Translations under genes and position numbers: made by a program
The notes under the pieces: generated by a model
Told to the model about the DNA's origin: nothing
What the model saw: only the letters and a program-made list of their open reading frames with translations
Databases searched by the model: none
Assembly (NCBI GenBank): GCA_025354525.1
Contig: JANXMS010000218.1
Location: 1 to 52,557, forward strand
DNA length: 52,557 bases
Reading direction: 5' to 3'
DNA from: Acidobacteriota bacterium
GTDB taxonomy: Bacteria; Acidobacteriota; Terriglobia; Bryobacterales; Bryobacteraceae
Shown here: piece by piece, positions 32,347 through 42,100 of the stretch
Position numbering within the stretch: the first letter of the stretch is position 1
Layout: the number at the start of each line of letters is the position of its first letter

Positions 32347-35319
32347 ATGACTCGCATACTATTCGTGTGTCTATTCCTGCTCCAAGCGCTTTCCGCGCAA
32401 CTTTCGAACATCAAAGGCCGCGTCACCGACCCTTCGGACGCCACCGTCCCTGGTGCCATCGTTACCCTGCGCAAGGCCGGTGCCCGCGATCTTCGCCAGA
32501 CCACCGATGAACAAGGCCTCTACGACTTCAAAGTCGTTCCACCCGGTGCCTACACCATCCGTGTCCAAAAGCCCGGCTTCGCTCTCTACTCGACCGCCGG
32601 CATCTCGGTCTCCGGCCCCTCGTCACTCGACATCCGCCTCACCCTGGCCACCGACGCCCAAACCCTGAAAGTCGAAGACGAACAAGGCGCCGTCACCACC
32701 GACGCCCAACAAAACGCTGGTGCCCTCGTCCTCCGCGCAGAAGAGTTGAAAGCTCTCTCCGACGACCCCGACCAACTCGCTCAGGAACTCCAAGCCCTCG
32801 CCGGACCCGGTGCCGGCCCCAACGGCGGCCAGATCTTCATCGACGGCTTCACCGGCGGCCGCATTCCGCCCAAGTCCTCAATCCGCGAAATCCGCGTTAA
32901 TCAAAATCCCTACTCCGCCGAGTTCGATCGCATCGGCTTTGGCCGCATCGAGATCCTCACCAAACCCGGTACCGACAAGTTCCGCGGTGATACGTTCTTC
33001 AATTTCTCCGACGATTCGTTCAACTCGCGCAACCCCTTCTCCGCCAACCGGGCCCCGTACCAGTCCCGTCTCTTCGGCGGTCGCTTCAGCGGGCCTATTA
33101 ATAAACGCGCCTCCTTCGGCTTCGACATGGAAGGCCGCAACGTCGAAGAAAACGCCGTCATCAACGCGACCATTCTCGACTCCGCCCTCCAACCCTTCCG
33201 CCTCCAGGAAGGCGTAGTCACCCCCCAAACCCGCTACAATTTTGGCGGCCGCGTCGACTACGCCCTAAGCGCCAAGAACACTCTTGTCGGTCGCTATAAC
33301 TTCTCACCCATTAAGAACGACCGCAGCGGGATTGGCCAACTCTCCCTCGCCTCCCGCGCCTATTCCACCCAGGATACCGATCACACCATCCAACTCACCG
33401 AAACGTCCATCCTCAGCGCGTCCATGATCAACGAGACGCGCTTCCAGTACAACCACTCAAACACCCGCCAAAACGGCAACAACTCCCTCCCCGCGCTCGA
33501 AGTGCTCGACGCCTTCAGCGGTGGCGGCGTCCAAGTCGGCCAAGCTAGCCAAGTCACCAAACGCGCCGAGGTGCAGAGTCTTACGACCATCATCAAAGGT
33601 GCCCACAGCATCAAATTTGGCGGCCGTATTCGGTCCGGATCCAATACCGATACTTCGCCTAACAACTTCGGCGGCACATTCACCTTCGGCGGCGGCGTCG
33701 TCAATGGCCAGCAGATCACGTCCCTTGAACGTTACCGCCGGACGTTGGTCTATCAACAGCAGGGCCTTTCCGCCGCGCAGATCCGCACCCTCGGCGGCGG
33801 TGCCACGCAGTTCACAATCAACGGCGGCAACGCGCTGGCTTCCGTCAACCAAACCGACGTCGGCCTGTTCCTCACCGACGATTGGCGCATCCGCCCCAAC
33901 CTCACCTTCAGTTCGGGCATCCGTTGGGAAGACCAAACCAATATCTCCAACCACAACAACTTTGCCCCTCGCCTCGGCCTCACTTGGGGCGTTGATGGCC
34001 GTGGTTCCAAAGCGGCGAAGAGCGTCCTCCGCGTCGGCACCGGCATCTTCTACGATCGCCTCAACGACAGCCTCACCTTGCAGAGCCTCCGCTTCAATGG
34101 CACTAACCAAGTCAACTATATTGTTCGGGATCCGGACTTCTACCCCACCATCCCGTCCCTATCCAGCCTCGGCCAATTCCAAACCCAGTCCACCATCCGC
34201 AGCCTCTACGGCGATATTCGCACGCCTTACCAAATTCAAACCTCCGTCGGCATCGACCGTCAGTTGCCCAAGAACACTTCCGTCGCCGTTAACTACGTCT
34301 TTAGCCGCGGCGTTCACACCCTGCGAACTCGGAACATCAACGCGCCAGTCGGCGGCGTCTTTCCCTATGGACCCATCGGGAATCTGTTCCAATACGAATC
34401 CACCGGCTTTTCTCGCCAAAATCAGTTAATTACTAACTTCAACACGCGCTTCAACCGCCGCATCAGCCTATTCGGCGTCTATCTTTATGGCCAATCCAAG
34501 AGCGATGCGGACGGCACCAACTCTTTCCCCGCGAATAACTACGACCTCCGAAACGAGTACAGTTACTCGGCCTTCGACGTTCGCCACCGATTCATCATGG
34601 GCGGCAGCGTCGCGGCGAAATGGGGCGTCTCGCTGAATCCCTTCGTCATCTCCTCCACCGGTTCTCCGTTTAATATCACCACCGGTCGCGACAACAACTT
34701 AGACACCCAATTCAACGACCGTCCGGCGTTTGCTTCAACCGCCAGCGGCCCCGGCGTCGTCTCCACCTCCTTCGGCAATTTCTTGCTCGCGCCCGGCCCG
34801 AACGACACCATCATCCCGCGCAACTACGGTCGCGGTCCCGGTTCATTCTCCGTCAACCTTCGCGCTAGCAAAAGCTTCGGCTTCGGCAAGTCAGGGGAGT
34901 CCGGAATCAACGATGGCGGCATGCCCCCGGGCATGGGCGGCGGTGGACGCGGCGGGCCGGACGGCGGCGGCCCGCCTCGTGGAATGGGCGGCGGTGGTGG
35001 CGGTCGCGGTGGCGGCCCTGGCGGCGGCATGTTCGGCGGAGCCTCCTCCGGCAAACGCTACAGCATGACGGTCTCCGTCCAAGCCCGCAACCTGTTGAAC
35101 CACGTCAACCCCTCCCAGCCCGGCGGTAACCTCGGCTCACCGTTGTTCGGAATCTCCACCCAACTCGGCGGCGGCTTCGGCCCCCGGCCCGGCGGTGGTG
35201 GTGGTGGCCCGGGCGGTGGCGGTGGCGGTGGCGGTGGCGGTGGCGGTGGCGGTGGCGGTGGCGGTGGCGGCGCGGCAGCCAACCGGCTCGTCGAACTCCA
35301 ACTCCGCTTCTCCTTCTAA
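32347..35319 (+). CDS. TonB-dependent receptor, Oar-like, with Gly-rich tail
   Basis: A 990-residue outer-membrane receptor. Signal peptide residues 1-18, then a carboxypeptidase-regulatory domain (about 20-95: IKGRVTDPSDATVPGAIVTL), a plug-like domain (GQIFIDGFTGGRIPPKSSIR, with ILTKPGTDKFRGDTFFNFSD), and a long beta-barrel. Two Gly-rich insertions lie near the C-terminus: residues about 855-900 with GMGGG and GGMFGG, and a run of about 20 glycines from a GGCGGT hexamer array at 35212-35270. It ends VELQLRFSF with a terminal Phe. Oar-like receptors import large substrates, with TonB energy, or secrete; substrate unknown. Confidence 0.88.
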   Translation: MTRILFVCLFLLQALSAQLSNIKGRVTDPSDATVPGAIVTLRKAGARDLRQTTDEQGLYDFKVVPPGAYTIRVQKPGFALYSTAGISVSGPSSLDIRLTLATDAQTLKVEDEQGAVTTDAQQNAGALVLRAEELKALSDDPDQLAQELQALAGPGAGPNGGQIFIDGFTGGRIPPKSSIREIRVNQNPYSAEFDRIGFGRIEILTKPGTDKFRGDTFFNFSDDSFNSRNPFSANRAPYQSRLFGGRFSGPINKRASFGFDMEGRNVEENAVINATILDSALQPFRLQEGVVTPQTRYNFGGRVDYALSAKNTLVGRYNFSPIKNDRSGIGQLSLASRAYSTQDTDHTIQLTETSILSASMINETRFQYNHSNTRQNGNNSLPALEVLDAFSGGGVQVGQASQVTKRAEVQSLTTIIKGAHSIKFGGRIRSGSNTDTSPNNFGGTFTFGGGVVNGQQITSLERYRRTLVYQQQGLSAAQIRTLGGGATQFTINGGNALASVNQTDVGLFLTDDWRIRPNLTFSSGIRWEDQTNISNHNNFAPRLGLTWGVDGRGSKAAKSVLRVGTGIFYDRLNDSLTLQSLRFNGTNQVNYIVRDPDFYPTIPSLSSLGQFQTQSTIRSLYGDIRTPYQIQTSVGIDRQLPKNTSVAVNYVFSRGVHTLRTRNINAPVGGVFPYGPIGNLFQYESTGFSRQNQLITNFNTRFNRRISLFGVYLYGQSKSDADGTNSFPANNYDLRNEYSYSAFDVRHRFIMGGSVAAKWGVSLNPFVISSTGSPFNITTGRDNNLDTQFNDRPAFASTASGPGVVSTSFGNFLLAPGPNDTIIPRNYGRGPGSFSVNLRASKSFGFGKSGESGINDGGMPPGMGGGGRGGPDGGGPPRGMGGGGGGRGGGPGGGMFGGASSGKRYSMTVSVQARNLLNHVNPSQPGGNLGSPLFGISTQLGGGFGPRPGGGGGGPGGGGGGGGGGGGGGGGGGGGAAANRLVELQLRFSF
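35212..35270 (+). repeat. GGCGGT hexamer microsatellite (about 9.8 units)
   Basis: A near-perfect run of the hexamer GGCGGT, in frame within the first receptor gene, encoding a poly-Gly run. Slippage would change length by two glycines per unit and keep the frame, so this could vary between strains. It sits between the barrel and the C-terminal VELQLRFSF strand. Confidence 0.9.
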
Positions 35320-35335
35320 ACCACTTATGGCTTGT

Positions 35336-35371
35336 GATAGGATCCATCTAGACTTGCTGGGGGATCCTATC
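35336..35371 (+). promoter_or_regulatory. Perfect 10-bp inverted repeat covering the receptor's ribosome-binding region
   Basis: GATAGGATCC at 35336-35345 and GGATCCTATC at 35362-35371 are exact reverse complements with a 16-nt loop. The second arm ends one base before the ATG at 35373, and the Shine-Dalgarno-like GGGGGA lies partly inside it. It could be an operator, a terminator for the upstream gene (no T-run follows) or an RNA hairpin that limits ribosome access. Confidence 0.6.
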
Positions 35372-35372
35372 C

Positions 35373-38300
35373 ATGAAAACTTTTCTCGCCCTTGTTGGTG
35401 CCGTGTGCTTTTCCACGCTTTCTTTCGCCCAAGGCCTAACTGGCTCCATCTCGGGCAACGTTAGCGATCAGTCCGGAAGCTCCATCGCCGGAGTACCGGT
35501 CAAGGTCACTAACATCAGCACCAACCAAGTGCGCCAAACCGCCACTGAGTCTAATGGCGACTTCGTGTTCACGCAGTTGCTCCCCGGCACCTTTCGCCTG
35601 GAAGTTGCGGCCAAGGGCTTCAAACGATACGAACAGAATGAAATCATTCTCTCCGCTACCGAACGCGTCGTCCTCAAGCGCGTTGAACTCCAGCTCGGCG
35701 AAATCACCCAGACGATCGAAGTCAAAGCAGAAACCGCCCGCCTCCAAACGCAGTCCGCCGAACGCAGCGGCCTCATCTCCCTCGAACAAACGCAAAACGT
35801 CCCCCTCAAAGGCCGCGACTACCTCGGCCTCGTGAAACTGCTCCCCGGCGTCATCGACACCGCCAACCGCAACGCCCCCGGCTGGAACAATCTGGGTGGC
35901 ATCACGATCAATGGCAACCGCGGCGGCACCATCAACCTCACCCTCGACGGTATCTCCTCGCTCGACACCGGCTCCATGGGCGGCCCTTACCTCGCCCCCT
36001 CCGTCGACGCCGTCGCCGAAGTGAAGGTACTTCTCACCAACTATCAAGCCGAATACGGTCGCTCCTCCGGCGGCACCATCAACACCATCATCAAGTCCGG
36101 CACGAAAGAATTCCACGGCGGTGCTTACTACTTCGTTCGCAACGAAGCCCTCAACGCCAACGAGTTCTTCCGCAACCGCGACGGCCTCCGGCGCCCGCAG
36201 TACCGCTTTAACTACCCCGGCTACTTCATCGGTGGCCCCGTCACCATTGGTAAGTTCAACAAGAACCGCGACAAGCTCTTCTTCTTCTGGTCGCAAGAGT
36301 TTCTACCCCGCAAATACCCCACCTCTCTCCAACGCCGCACCTTCCCGACCGCTGGCGAACGCATCGGCGACTACTCCGATTCCCGCGACCAGAACAATAC
36401 GCTCATCCCCATCTGGGATCCCCTCAACAACCGCGTCCCCTTCCCCGGAAATCGCGTCCCCACCAACCGCATCGATCGCAATGGCCAAGCCCTCCTCAAC
36501 ATCTTCCCGTTACCCAACAACCCTGATCCCTCCCGAGCCTTCAACTCGCTCATCCAGGCCACCGTCGATCAGCCCCGTCGCGATTCCATCCTGCGCGTCG
36601 ACTACAACATCGGCAACAAAACCCAATTCTACTGGCGCGGTATTAACGACTACGAAGCTTTCAAAGGCGAATTCGATTTCGTCCTCGCCTCGTCCAGTTG
36701 GCCTCAGCTTCCTATCAACTACCAAATCCGCTCCGCCGGCATGGTCTCCACGTTGATCCACACCTTCTCTCCCACTCTCGTTAACGAGTTCACCTTCGGC
36801 GTCAACCGCGCCAAACAAACCGTTGACCCTCTCAGCGACGCCGGCCTCGCCCGCAACGTCCGCGCCAACGTCACCCCGAATCTGCCGCAGTTCTTCCCCA
36901 GCGCCAACGCCCGCAATCTCATCCCCCAGGCCAACTTCGGCGGTGTACCGAACGCGGGCGTCCTCAACATCGAACAGCGCTTCCCGTTCTTCGGCACCAA
37001 CAACATCTGGAACTGGTCCAACAACCTTTCGAAAATCTACAGCTCCCACAACGTCAAGGCCGGCATCTACGTCGAACGCACCACCCGCAACGCGGCCCGC
37101 GGCTCCGCCTTCAACGGTACGTTCAACTTCAACCGCGACGTCAACAACCCCTTCGATACCAATTACGCTTATTCAAACGCCCTACTCGGCAGCGTCCAAA
37201 GCTACTCCGAAGCCAACAATAAACCCGACGGTCACGCCCGGTATCTCAACGTGGAATGGTTCATTCAGGACGCCTGGAAGGTCACCCGCCGTTTCACCAT
37301 CGACGCCGGCCTCCGCTTCTATTTCATTCAACCCACCTGGAGCGCCGGCGACCAACTCGCGGCCTTCGATCTGGCTGGTTACGATCGCACGAAACAACCC
37401 GCCCTCATTCAACCCTTCCGCAACGCTGCTGGTGCCCGAGTCGGTCGGGACCCCGTCACGGGGCTGGAACTTTCCCCCGCTTCCATCGGCCAGTTCGCCT
37501 CCGGCGTCGCCCCCTTCCAGGGCATGACGGTCTACAACGAGCACATCCAAAATACTCCCGGCATCCAAGTCGCCCCTCGGGTCGGCTTCGCTTGGGACGC
37601 CTTCGGCAACGCCCGCACCGCCGTCCGCGGAGGCGTCGGAGTCTTCTATGATCGTTTCAACGACGACCAAGTTCTCATCCATCGCGAACTGCCGCCGAAC
37701 ACGATCACCCGCCAGGCCTTCAACACGACGATCGCCGACCTCCTCTCCAGCCCCTTCCGCATCAGCCCCCCCGGAGTCACCTCCATCCAACGCGACTTCC
37801 GCCCGCCCACGGTCTATAACTGGAGCCTTGGAATCCAGCAGAACGTCGGCTACGGCACCGTGCTCGATGTCGCCTACGTCGGCAACGTCGGTCGCCGCCT
37901 TATGCAGCGCCGCAGCCTCAATGCGCTGCCCTACGGCACCCGCTTCCTCCCCGGGTCGATTGACCCCACCTCCGGCAGCCCGCTTCCCGATAACTTCCTC
38001 CGCCCCAACCCCGGCTACGCCGACATCCAGTACATCGAACTTGCTGGCAGCTCCAACTATCACTCTCTTCAGACCCAAATCAATAAGCGCTTCTCAAAGG
38101 GCCTCCAGTTCGGTGCCTCCTGGACTTGGTCGAAGGCCATGACCATCGTCAACGGCAACGGCGACTCGGTCAATCCCTATCTCAACTACCGCATGCGCAA
38201 CTACGGCAAAGCCAGCTTCGACCGGACCCATAATTTCGTCCTCAACTACCTCTACGATATTCCCAAACTCTCCAGTGTCTGGAAAAATCCGGTCACGAAG

Positions 38301-38804
38301 GCTGTCTTCGATAACTGGCAACTCTCCGGCCTTACGAGCTTCACAAGCGGTGCCCCCCTCGGCATCGGCTACTCTCTCGTCAGCGGAGCCGATCTGGTTG
38401 GCGCGTCCGGCGCCGGTATCGATAGCCGCATCAACGTGCTCTCGAACCCGATTCTCCCCAAGGGCGACCGCACCGAACTTCGCCACTTCGACACCAGCGT
38501 CTTCGCCCCGCCCACCCGCGCTGAATTCGGCATCGGCAACGCTCCGAAAGATGTTCTCCGCGGACCCGGAATCAACGTCTACGACGTCTCGATGTTCAAG
38601 AACATCCCCTTCGATCCGGATGGCAAACGCCGCCTCCAACTCCGCTTCGAGTTCTACAACTTCTTCAACCACGCCAGCTTCCAGAACGTCGATACCACCG
38701 CCCGATTTGACGCCCAAAACCGCCAGATCAGCTCGACCTTCGGCCAGTACACTTCCACCCTCGATGCCCGCCGCATCGTCCTAGGCGCCAAGTTCTACTT
38801 CTGA
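35373..38804 (+). CDS. TonB-dependent receptor, Oar-like
   Basis: A 1143-residue receptor. Signal peptide (MKTFLALVGAVCFSTLSFAQ), then regulatory domain (SISGNVSDQSGSSIAGVPVK), plug (NRGGTINLTLDGISSLDTGS and AEVKVLLTNYQAEYGRSSGG, followed by IIKSGTKEFHGGAYYFVRNE, typical of this group), and a barrel ending RRIVLGAKFYF. No Gly-rich insertion. It begins right after the inverted repeat at 35336-35371 and 53 bp after the previous receptor's stop. It differs clearly in sequence from the other three, so the cluster is not a simple recent amplification. Confidence 0.9.
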   Translation: MKTFLALVGAVCFSTLSFAQGLTGSISGNVSDQSGSSIAGVPVKVTNISTNQVRQTATESNGDFVFTQLLPGTFRLEVAAKGFKRYEQNEIILSATERVVLKRVELQLGEITQTIEVKAETARLQTQSAERSGLISLEQTQNVPLKGRDYLGLVKLLPGVIDTANRNAPGWNNLGGITINGNRGGTINLTLDGISSLDTGSMGGPYLAPSVDAVAEVKVLLTNYQAEYGRSSGGTINTIIKSGTKEFHGGAYYFVRNEALNANEFFRNRDGLRRPQYRFNYPGYFIGGPVTIGKFNKNRDKLFFFWSQEFLPRKYPTSLQRRTFPTAGERIGDYSDSRDQNNTLIPIWDPLNNRVPFPGNRVPTNRIDRNGQALLNIFPLPNNPDPSRAFNSLIQATVDQPRRDSILRVDYNIGNKTQFYWRGINDYEAFKGEFDFVLASSSWPQLPINYQIRSAGMVSTLIHTFSPTLVNEFTFGVNRAKQTVDPLSDAGLARNVRANVTPNLPQFFPSANARNLIPQANFGGVPNAGVLNIEQRFPFFGTNNIWNWSNNLSKIYSSHNVKAGIYVERTTRNAARGSAFNGTFNFNRDVNNPFDTNYAYSNALLGSVQSYSEANNKPDGHARYLNVEWFIQDAWKVTRRFTIDAGLRFYFIQPTWSAGDQLAAFDLAGYDRTKQPALIQPFRNAAGARVGRDPVTGLELSPASIGQFASGVAPFQGMTVYNEHIQNTPGIQVAPRVGFAWDAFGNARTAVRGGVGVFYDRFNDDQVLIHRELPPNTITRQAFNTTIADLLSSPFRISPPGVTSIQRDFRPPTVYNWSLGIQQNVGYGTVLDVAYVGNVGRRLMQRRSLNALPYGTRFLPGSIDPTSGSPLPDNFLRPNPGYADIQYIELAGSSNYHSLQTQINKRFSKGLQFGASWTWSKAMTIVNGNGDSVNPYLNYRMRNYGKASFDRTHNFVLNYLYDIPKLSSVWKNPVTKAVFDNWQLSGLTSFTSGAPLGIGYSLVSGADLVGASGAGIDSRINVLSNPILPKGDRTELRHFDTSVFAPPTRAEFGIGNAPKDVLRGPGINVYDVSMFKNIPFDPDGKRRLQLRFEFYNFFNHASFQNVDTTARFDAQNRQISSTFGQYTSTLDARRIVLGAKFYF

Positions 38805-39144
38805 ACAGCCCAACGCCTGTGTTGTTCAGCGTGATCGTGCGCCCTGTCGCTAGCTTCACCGGGATCGTTCCGCCCACCGAGCGAGAATTGTCGAGGTATT
38901 CCCTTCCTCGCCGCCCTGCGCCTGCTAACGGACTACGACTGGCCCGGCAACGTCCGCGAACTCCGAAACTGCATCGAACAAGCCTCCGTCCTCGGCTCCA
39001 CCCGCTCATCGAACCCGACGACTTACCCGAAGAACGGAACGAACCCGCCAAGCCCCCGCCGCCTCGGTATCCGCCCCCAACTCCAATAACAAACTGTCGC
39101 GCGATTGAAATGGCGCCGTCATCTCCTCTCGCTATCCTGAAAAA
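38805..39144. other. 340-nt intergenic stretch with a short stem-loop and a regulator fragment
   Basis: Just after the receptor stop, CTGAACA at 38801-38807 and TGTTCAG at 38823-38829 can pair, but no T-run follows, so a terminator is doubtful. From 38904 there is a fragment of an NtrC-type regulator, described separately. The rest, up to the GTG of the next receptor, shows no gene. Confidence 0.5.
38904..39052 (+). pseudogene. Fragment of a sigma-54-dependent NtrC-family regulator
   Basis: The plus frame from 38904 reads [20 protein letters not shown] and then [14 protein letters not shown], the well-known end of the AAA+ domain of sigma-54 activators (the [10 protein letters not shown] signature). 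After 39004 one base is missing (CGCTC for CGCCTC) and the next frame continues [10 protein letters not shown], which is the expected linker after that domain. Neither the ATPase core before it nor the Fis-type DNA-binding helix after it is present. It is a relic left between two receptor genes. Confidence 0.8.
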
Positions 39145-42100
39145 GTGTTCATCCGCCTTCTTCTTTCCTTTACAGTAGCCGTTGCCGCCTTCGCCCAGTA
39201 CACCACCGGTCGAATCGAAGGCAACATCTCCGATCCCGCCGGTGCGCCGGTCGGCTCTGCCACACTTTCCCTCACCAATCTCGAGAACAACCAAACTCGC
39301 AAAACCGTCTCGATCAACAGCGGCGCTTACTTCTTCGCCGCCCTCAACCCCGGTCCCTACCGCCTCGAAGTTTCCAAAAACAGCTTTGCCCCCGTCGCGG
39401 TCCAACTCGTCGTCGTCACCAGCCAAACCATCTCCCAAAACTTCGCCCTCTCCCTCGCAACCCAATCCACCACCGTTCAAGTAATCGAATCGTCCGCCGC
39501 TCTGCTCAATACCTTCGAGCCCCTCCGCTCCGTCACCCGCTCTGTCCTCGAAATCCAAACCCTCCCAAATAGCGGCCGAAACGTCGTGAATATGATCACC
39601 CTCGTCCCCGGCGTCACCCCCACCTTCAACCCGCGCGGCGGCTCCCTCACCACCCTCAACATCGCCCAAGCCGGTCAACTCAACGCCAACGGCGGCCGCT
39701 CCAAAGCCACCGCCCACCAGCTCGATTCCACCGACGCCAACGATTGGGAGTTCGGCGGCATCGCCCTCTCCACCCAACCCACTCCCGACATGCTCCAGGA
39801 GTTCAAAGTCCTCGCCTCCAACTGGGCCGCCGAATACGGCGTCAAATCCAATGCCCAAGTCCTCATGGTCACCCGCTCCGGGACCAACACCTTCCACGGC
39901 TCCGCCTACAACTTCCTCCAGAATTCCGTTCTCAACGCCCGCGACTACTTCGACCCCACCGGCAAAGCCACCCCCCTGCGCCAAAACTTCTTCGGCCTCA
40001 CCGCCGGGGCCCCCATCCGCAAGGACAAAACGTTCCTGTTCGGCGGCTGGGAATCCCGCCGCTCCCGCGGGTCCAGCCCCATCTCCCTCCTCGCCGTACC
40101 CACCGAAGCCGCCCGCTCTACAGTAACTGACCCCACCGTCCGCGCCCTCCTCCCCTTGCTGCCGCTGGCCACCGCCGCCACCACCAACCCCCGCATCGGC
40201 ACCGTCGCCGCTTCTCTCCCTTCACCCTCCGATAGCGACCAATTCCTCCTCCGCGGCGACCAATACCTCGGCACCCACAACCTCACCGCCCGCTACTTCC
40301 AAAACTCCGGCTCCAGCTTCTCCCGCACCGCCGGCTCTCTCCCCCAGTTCGACGCCACCTTCAATCCGCAGGGCAAAAACGCCATGCTCGCCGATACCTG
40401 GGTCGTCAACCCCACCACCACGAGCGAACTCCGCCTCTCCTACAGCCGCGCCAGCGCCCTTTTCAATCCCGCCACCGAGCCCTTCACCCCCCGGTTCGTC
40501 GTCGCCGGCCTAGCCGGTTTCGGTACCGTCCAGTTCTGGCCCCAAGGCCGTATTTTCAATGTTTATCAAATCGCCGACGTCGTCTCTCACGTTCGCGGTC
40601 GCCACATCCTAAAGGCCGGCCTCGACCTCCGCCGTATCCAAGACAACTCGATCAACGACTCCGCCCGTCGCGGCGTCTACAACTTCGCATCCCTTGATAC
40701 CTTCCTCGCCGGCATCCCCGCCGCCTTCTCTCAAGTCTTCGGAAATACCTATCGCGGCTTCCGCATGGACTACCACGGCTTCTTCGTCCAGGACGATTTC
40801 AAAGTCACCCGTACCCTCACCCTAAACCTCGGCCTCCGCTGGGAGTTGCAGGGTGGCCTCGCCGAAGTCAACCAACTCCAGTCCGTCCTCGATCCCCGTC
40901 TCACTGGCGCTATCGGCCAAGCCGGCGTTGGAGTCCTCGGCGGCTTCCGCAACGCCAAGCCCGTCATCGAAGGCCGCTATAACCTCGCCGCTCCCCGCCT
41001 CGGCTTCGCCTGGAATCCGAACGCCGGTCGCTTCGCCGTCCGCGGCGGCTACGGCATCTACTTCGACTCCCAACTCTTCAACGGCCTCCAAGCTGGACGG
41101 ACCACCCCGCCGACCAACTACACCGGCAGCCTCGCCGCCGCCCAAATCACCGGTGCCAATAGCTTCGCGAATCTCCTCGCCGGCACAGCCCCCGTTCAAC
41201 GCGATTTCTCCAGCCAAATCGGCGGCTTCGGCACCCTCCGCAATCTCGGCGGAATAACCTCCCAACTTCCCCAACTCCGCAATCCCTACTCCCAGCACTA
41301 CAGCCTCGGCGTTCAAACCCGCCTCACCCCCACCATGGTTCTCGACCTCGCTTATGTCGCCACCAAAGGCACCGCTCTCACCACCCTCGGACCCGGCAAC
41401 GCCACCGACCCCGCCCAGCGACCCGCCCCCGCTTCGAGCCTCGCCGACGAGCAAGCCCGTCTCACCCAATTCCAACAGTTCGCCGCCCGCGTCAACGGCG
41501 GGGCCACCGCCCCGGCCACCCCTCGCATCGATCCCCGCTTCAACACCGTCAATCTCATTCGCGACAACGGCAGCTCCATTTATCACTCCCTCCAAACCGA
41601 GTTCCGCAAAACTCTCTCGCGTGGCCTCACCATGCAGGCCGGCTACACTTGGTCCCGCTCCATCGATAACGGCTCCGACTACAGCCCCGGTCAAGCCACC
41701 ACAGATCGCAGTTTTGCCCAGGATCAGTTCAACTATCAAGCCGAACGCGGCCCGTCGTCCTACGATATTCCCCACCGCTTCATCCTCTCCCACGTTTGGC
41801 AGCTCCCTTACTTCAAGACGAACCGCGTCCTCGGCGGATGGACCTTCGCCTCCATCAACCAGTACCAATCCGGCATCCCCTTCACCGTCATGAGCGGCGC
41901 CCGTCTCGGACTCGCCGACGTCAACATGGATGGCGACATCTCCGGCGCGTTCGATAACGCCCGTGCCTCGTGCGTCTTCGGCGGCACCGGCTTCACCTTC
42001 GGAGACCGCTCCACCCTCCCCGCCCCCGCCGCGCGCGGCGTCAACGGCTCGACAAACTCCGCCAATTTCAAATACGTTCAACCCCTGCTCGGCAACAACG

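Noticed and set aside
35212-35270. Hexamer array as a CRISPR or phage-type repeat
   Set aside because: Pure tandem hexamers without spacers, inside a coding frame.
38728-39984. Minus-strand frame of 418 codons opposite the third receptor
   Set aside because: Gly/Val/Glu-rich composition is that of antisense DNA with C-ending codons; the receptor on the plus strand is clear.
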